In this document: piece after piece, positions 62,401-64,000 of the stretch | How the letters are laid out: each line of letters starts with the position of its first letter | Numbering within the stretch: position 1 is the first letter of the stretch | Assembly: GCA_002633005.1 (NCBI GenBank) | Contig: NMRA01000289.1 | Coordinates: 375,171 to 439,170 of the forward strand | Reading direction: 5' to 3' | Length of the DNA stretch: 64,000 bases | Source of the DNA: Phoronis australis | Taxonomy: Eukaryota > Phoronida > Phoronidae | Notes under the pieces: model-generated | What the model was told of the DNA's origin: nothing | Seen by the model: the letters and a program-made list of their open reading frames with translations, nothing else | Database searches by the model: none | Program-made: the position numbers and the translations under genes

Positions 62401-63564
62401 GATGTCTACAGGTATTTGAGACTTACAGTCCTATGGTGCCATGGTTATCAATAGAGATCTTTTTAGGAGACATTACGATGTCTCTATTTGAGTGATCGTT
62501 AATATGGTAAGCTATTTACCGATTAAGTAAAGCAAACATTAAGCAAAATCTTCATCAGATTTGTTGAGGCCTAAGCAATTGTTGCTGGTCAAGACTACAG
62601 CACCTGTGCATTTTCTATTCTCTCCACCAATACAGTATCAGTTTCCTCTGAAGTTGCTGGGGTTAGGTTGACACTTTCCAAAACACCAATCAAAGACACA
62701 GAGAATGTGACATTCCTGTTAAGTATACTTGGTTCCTTCAAGTTGTCACTGCTTGAATAAGGAGACTGCAAATGGAAAATAAGTGTTTCCCATGAATAAA
62801 GAACAGATCTATACATTACCAGAGCAGGTGACTGTGTCTTTTGACAGGGTATTTTTTCAGGTGAGGGGAAAATCTCCCAAACATCACCCTTCAAATACAG
62901 TTTCGAATATCCAATGCGGTAATACAACTTCATGAGGTGATACAACCCCATTCCAACTGGTAACTGAATAATTCTAAGAGGTTAGGATTTTAATACTAGT
63001 AGCCATAACCACTGACCTGTTTACATTCATGAGCAGCTTCTTGTGTTTGGGCATTGGGGAACGACATTCCCTGAACTCCTAACAAGCTAATGTGGCTTGT
63101 GCACATACATGTAATAGCCGGATTACAATTCTTATATTATGATCTAAATACCCAAAATAACTTGAGAGATTATTTGAATAGGGGACTCTCCAATGTAGTA
63201 GGAATGCAGGCAGAATGAGATTTTCTTCAATCCCCACCAGTCGCTACATAACATAATTCACAAATTAGTTCTGGAAAGTAGCAGTCCTGATTTGGAGAAC
63301 CCATTTTATCCACTGAATGATGGGGCAGCTATTTGGTGTTTGCCTGGCAATCAATGTCTGGGACTGCTATATTTAACTTGTGCCATTTGCAATTCACAAC
63401 CAATGGCTCAGAAACCAATTTTCCAATGGGAATAGCAATTGCAGGGCTCGGCTTCGTGACCTGCACAATTAGCAATGCCACCTCAGATTTTGTTTGCTGA
63501 GGTTGTAAAAATCCCAACTCACCATGGAGTCTCCATGCACACATCTGAGCATGTGGTCAAATAA
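56427..63564 (-). CDS. PTB/PID-domain protein, ICAP-1 (ITGB1BP1)-like, 3' part of gene, six exons
   Basis: Exons read on the minus strand are 63564-63523, 62963-62820, 62765-62604, 62058-61957, 60180-60037 and 56492-56427. Every one has consensus AG/GT borders and every junction is phase 0. The joined frame gives 219 residues ending at TGA. The C-terminal 150 or so residues fit a phosphotyrosine-binding fold and resemble ICAP-1: NGKLP, then VISKHGIRL (ICAP-1 has VSKYGIKV), RFPLHSI, and VFQCQSLDQSQAAC (ICAP-1 has VYQCNSLEQAQAIC). ICAP-1 binds the integrin beta-1 tail and KRIT1, so an adaptor role is inferred here. The upstream segment (LPVGMGLYHLMKLYYRIGYS and on to SPEKIPC) is not part of ICAP-1 as I know it and I do not recognise it, so this may be a different PTB or FERM-F3-like protein. 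The start codon was not found in the window. Confidence 0.8.
56655..57154. mobile_element. hAT-type MITE nested in the left LTR
   Basis: A 500-bp insert bounded by CAGGCCTTTATCCAGG and its inverted counterpart ending ATAAAGGCCTG. It is flanked by perfect 8-bp duplications GTTGTTAC (56647-56654 and 57155-57162). The other LTR has the uninterrupted GCAGGTTGTTACAGACC. The duplication fits the hAT target pattern (T at 2, A at 7). The interior repeats GGGCGTCCA; no transposase. Confidence 0.88.
57990..58592 (-). CDS. Retroviral-type aspartic protease-like ORF of the LTR element
   Basis: A 200-codon intact frame starting ATG 76 bp inside the 5' LTR border. The Asp-Thr-Gly-Cys active-site motif lies at about residues 71-74, preceded by a VSVLR strand. 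The flap and helix region ends in the Asp-Leu-Ile-Ile...Pro-Gly-Ala motif (about residues 133-142) common in Gypsy-type proteases. The first 50 residues are probably a Gag remnant and the last 55 are polar linker. Reverse transcriptase, RNase H and integrase are absent, so the copy could only move with help from another element. Protease assignment is by motif. Confidence 0.7.
   Translation of the reverse strand: MDTRSPRGDLMALRQEMGLQGKQLQKSAAVSHRGSQSKDSVKHANPERAFKGKLRLKEGYVGMKKVSVLRDTGCTTFVVRSSLVEPGDMTCRKWSCKLADSTKRWLLVAKINVKTLYYIGEVFAMCMEPPVADLIIEDVPGALDPEDVERQQRATTANEDNTGNSLVEGPKDDSQKGTTSQKKNPVTSTLEGEEVADKSV
59047..59182. repeat. 14-bp tandem repeat in the right LTR
   Basis: About eight units of ACTTGATCTCACTG with one interruption (TTATCTTGAACTGG). 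The left LTR has only a single unexpanded equivalent (CTGACGTGATCTGACTAAC), so the expansion came after insertion or differs between parents. Confidence 0.9.
59487..59885. repeat. Tandem pair of about 195-bp units, first split by the LTR element
   Basis: TCCAAATAATACACTTCTCA...CAGACGAGAAAATC (59498-59681) recurs at 59700-59880. The lead-in CCTCTGACAATCT occurs at 59681 and again at 56612, just left of the LTR element. The element therefore inserted near the start of the first unit. Confidence 0.85.
60037..60180 (-). CDS. PTB-like gene exon e
   Basis: 144 bp, 48 codons, phase 0; acceptor TCGTTTCAG, donor GTGAGTAG. It encodes EVKWRFPLHSIGQLLTYES through FNCYVFQCQSL, matching the late beta strands of a PTB fold. 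Confidence 0.85.
60240..60545 (+). repeat. Dispersed repeat family B, copy 2
   Basis: Direct-orientation relative of 1186-1450, in an intron of the minus-strand PTB gene. It shares CCATATTGAAACTCACTAT, TGAACAGGCATTCAGCGCC, AGATCCCA, TATCATAATTCCAGCAAATT and CTCTTGAAATA. Confidence 0.75.
60821..61276 (+). mobile_element. P-element-like relic with THAP start and 7-bp target duplication
   Basis: Flanked by perfect CTTCCAT at 60814-60820 and 61277-61283. The ends read CATAGACTATAG and, inverted, CATAGATTATAG. The subterminal AAATTATCTGGTG is also mirrored (about 60930 and 61192), giving imperfect inverted repeats of 100 bp or more. The interior starts a THAP-domain protein. THAP plus inverted repeats and a 7-8 bp duplication points to the P superfamily. 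It lies in an intron of the PTB gene. Confidence 0.78.
60971..61204 (+). pseudogene. THAP zinc-finger N-terminal fragment
   Basis: ATG at 60971 opens MAGCCVAGCSATQAKCKGVS then FHSI, which fits the first zinc ligands and the 'SFHxFP' region of THAP domains. After about 25 residues the frame stays open to 61204, but the expected Trp-Cys-His order is not recovered. This is an internally deleted transposase start, not a working gene. Confidence 0.6.
61957..62058 (-). CDS. PTB-like gene exon d
   Basis: 102 bp, 34 codons, phase 0; acceptor CGATTTCAG, donor GTATAT. It encodes INGKLPVNAQEDVNFVISK then HGIRLTAPPTSNGTE. The NGKLP and ISKxGIxL pattern is what links the gene to ICAP-1-type PTB domains. 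Confidence 0.82.
62604..62765 (-). CDS. PTB-like gene exon c, start of PTB domain
   Basis: 162 bp, 54 codons, phase 0; acceptor CCATTTGCAG, donor GTGCTG. It encodes NVTFSVSLIGVLESVNL, which fits the first beta strand of a PTB fold, and ends LVERIENAQ (ICAP-1 has LINYIDVAQ). Confidence 0.8.
62820..62963 (-). CDS. PTB-like gene exon b
   Basis: 144 bp, 48 codons, phase 0 at both ends; acceptor AATTATTCAG, donor GTAATG. It encodes LPVGMGLYHLMKLYYRIGYS through QKTQSPAL. I do not recognise this segment. Confidence 0.75.
63523..63564 (-). CDS. PTB-like gene exon a (most upstream one seen)
   Basis: A 42-bp phase-0 exon encoding LFDHMLRCVHGDSM, between acceptor TTTCCTGCAG and donor GTGAGT. It is short, so weaker than the others, but both splice sites are strong and the phase matches. 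Confidence 0.6.
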
Positions 63565-63787
63565 CTGCAGGAAAGAAACAGATGGGAGTTGGAATCGTTT
63601 GGCAAAAAGCAGAAAGGCCCGTTTATGACTCATGCATAGATAACGTGTGATCATCGGCTGCTTTTGTCTTAGGTAGGAAGTGAACTTGCATGGGATATTG
63701 GATCCCGAGAGGGGAAATTGGTCGACACTAAGCACGCATGCTAGTCCTAAATTTCCGTTTGACTAAAAATATATAAACAAAATAAAC

Positions 63788-63910
63788 AAGAGCAACGCGG
63801 AGCGTTGAAATGCGCCCACAGTTGCACCGCATACGGTATCCTTCTAGGGTTGTTTATTGGTACCATAAAGTGGCCAGTAGAGGGCATACTTTGCAAAATG
63901 GAAAGGCATG
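63788..63910 (-). repeat. Inverted copy of the distal end of the 33075-34345 repeat
   Basis: GAGCAACGCGGAGCGTTGAA, then ATGCGCCCAC, CTAGGGTTGTTTATTGG and AAGTGGCCAGTAGAGGGC mirror 34240-34345 (GTGGCCATTTTTATG, AATAACCCTA, GTGGGTGCATTTCAATG, CTCCGCGTTGCTC). Confidence 0.7.
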
Positions 63911-64000
63911 GTCATTGTCTCCTCAATAGGCTAGGGGCAAAATGTGAGTAATCTTCATAATACAAGCACATCCTATACACCAGTTGCTTAAAGCACCACA

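Noticed and set aside
63329-63500. Extra PTB-gene exon (frame with VTKPSPAIAIPIGKL)
   Set aside because: Open and after an AG, but no acceptable donor and not needed for the phase-0 join between exons a and b.

Overview
This window is eukaryotic, AT-rich, intron-rich DNA from an animal, most likely a marine invertebrate deuterostome. That placement is an inference from gene content, long introns packed with MITEs, and P/THAP-type and Gypsy-type elements; the species is not identified. Three protein-coding genes can be supported from splice sites and protein similarity. They are RAB23 (+, coding exons 25335-37997, complete), SLC35B2/PAPST1 (+, coding exons 45440-49422, complete) and, on the minus strand, the last six exons of a PTB-domain gene resembling integrin beta-1-binding protein 1 / ICAP-1 (63564 down to 56427). 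Its upstream exons lie outside the window or could not be found.

Layout. 1-25 kb holds no gene I can support. It carries dispersed repeats, a TA-flanked MITE, a 1.8-kb inverted-repeat element made of CGTGTCAAACGTG-type minisatellite, and an assembly gap next to a 57-bp minisatellite. 25.2-40 kb is RAB23: six coding exons, introns of 0.2-5.5 kb, and a probable 3' UTR to about 40.0 kb. 40-45.4 kb is intergenic, with a tRNA-Lys-derived SINE, a 109-bp tandem duplication, an 84-bp palindrome and a G-quadruplex motif. 45.4-50.2 kb is SLC35B2, whose single coding intron contains a decayed THAP-domain DNA transposon starting about 43 bp after the splice donor. 50-56 kb is gene-free repeat-rich DNA between the two convergent genes. 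56.4-63.6 kb is the minus-strand PTB gene. Its last intron contains a Gypsy-type LTR element that encodes only an aspartic protease-like ORF, and a hAT-type MITE is nested in one of its LTRs. Another intron contains a small P-element-like relic encoding a THAP N-terminus.

The genes are not an operon-like unit. RAB23 is a small GTPase of ciliary/Hedgehog signalling, SLC35B2 imports the sulfate donor PAPS into the Golgi, and the PTB gene is probably an adaptor protein. The most notable content is the transposon record: nested insertions with intact target-site duplications allow several insertions to be ordered. Several assembly gaps have duplicated flanks and should be treated as assembly or haplotype artefacts.
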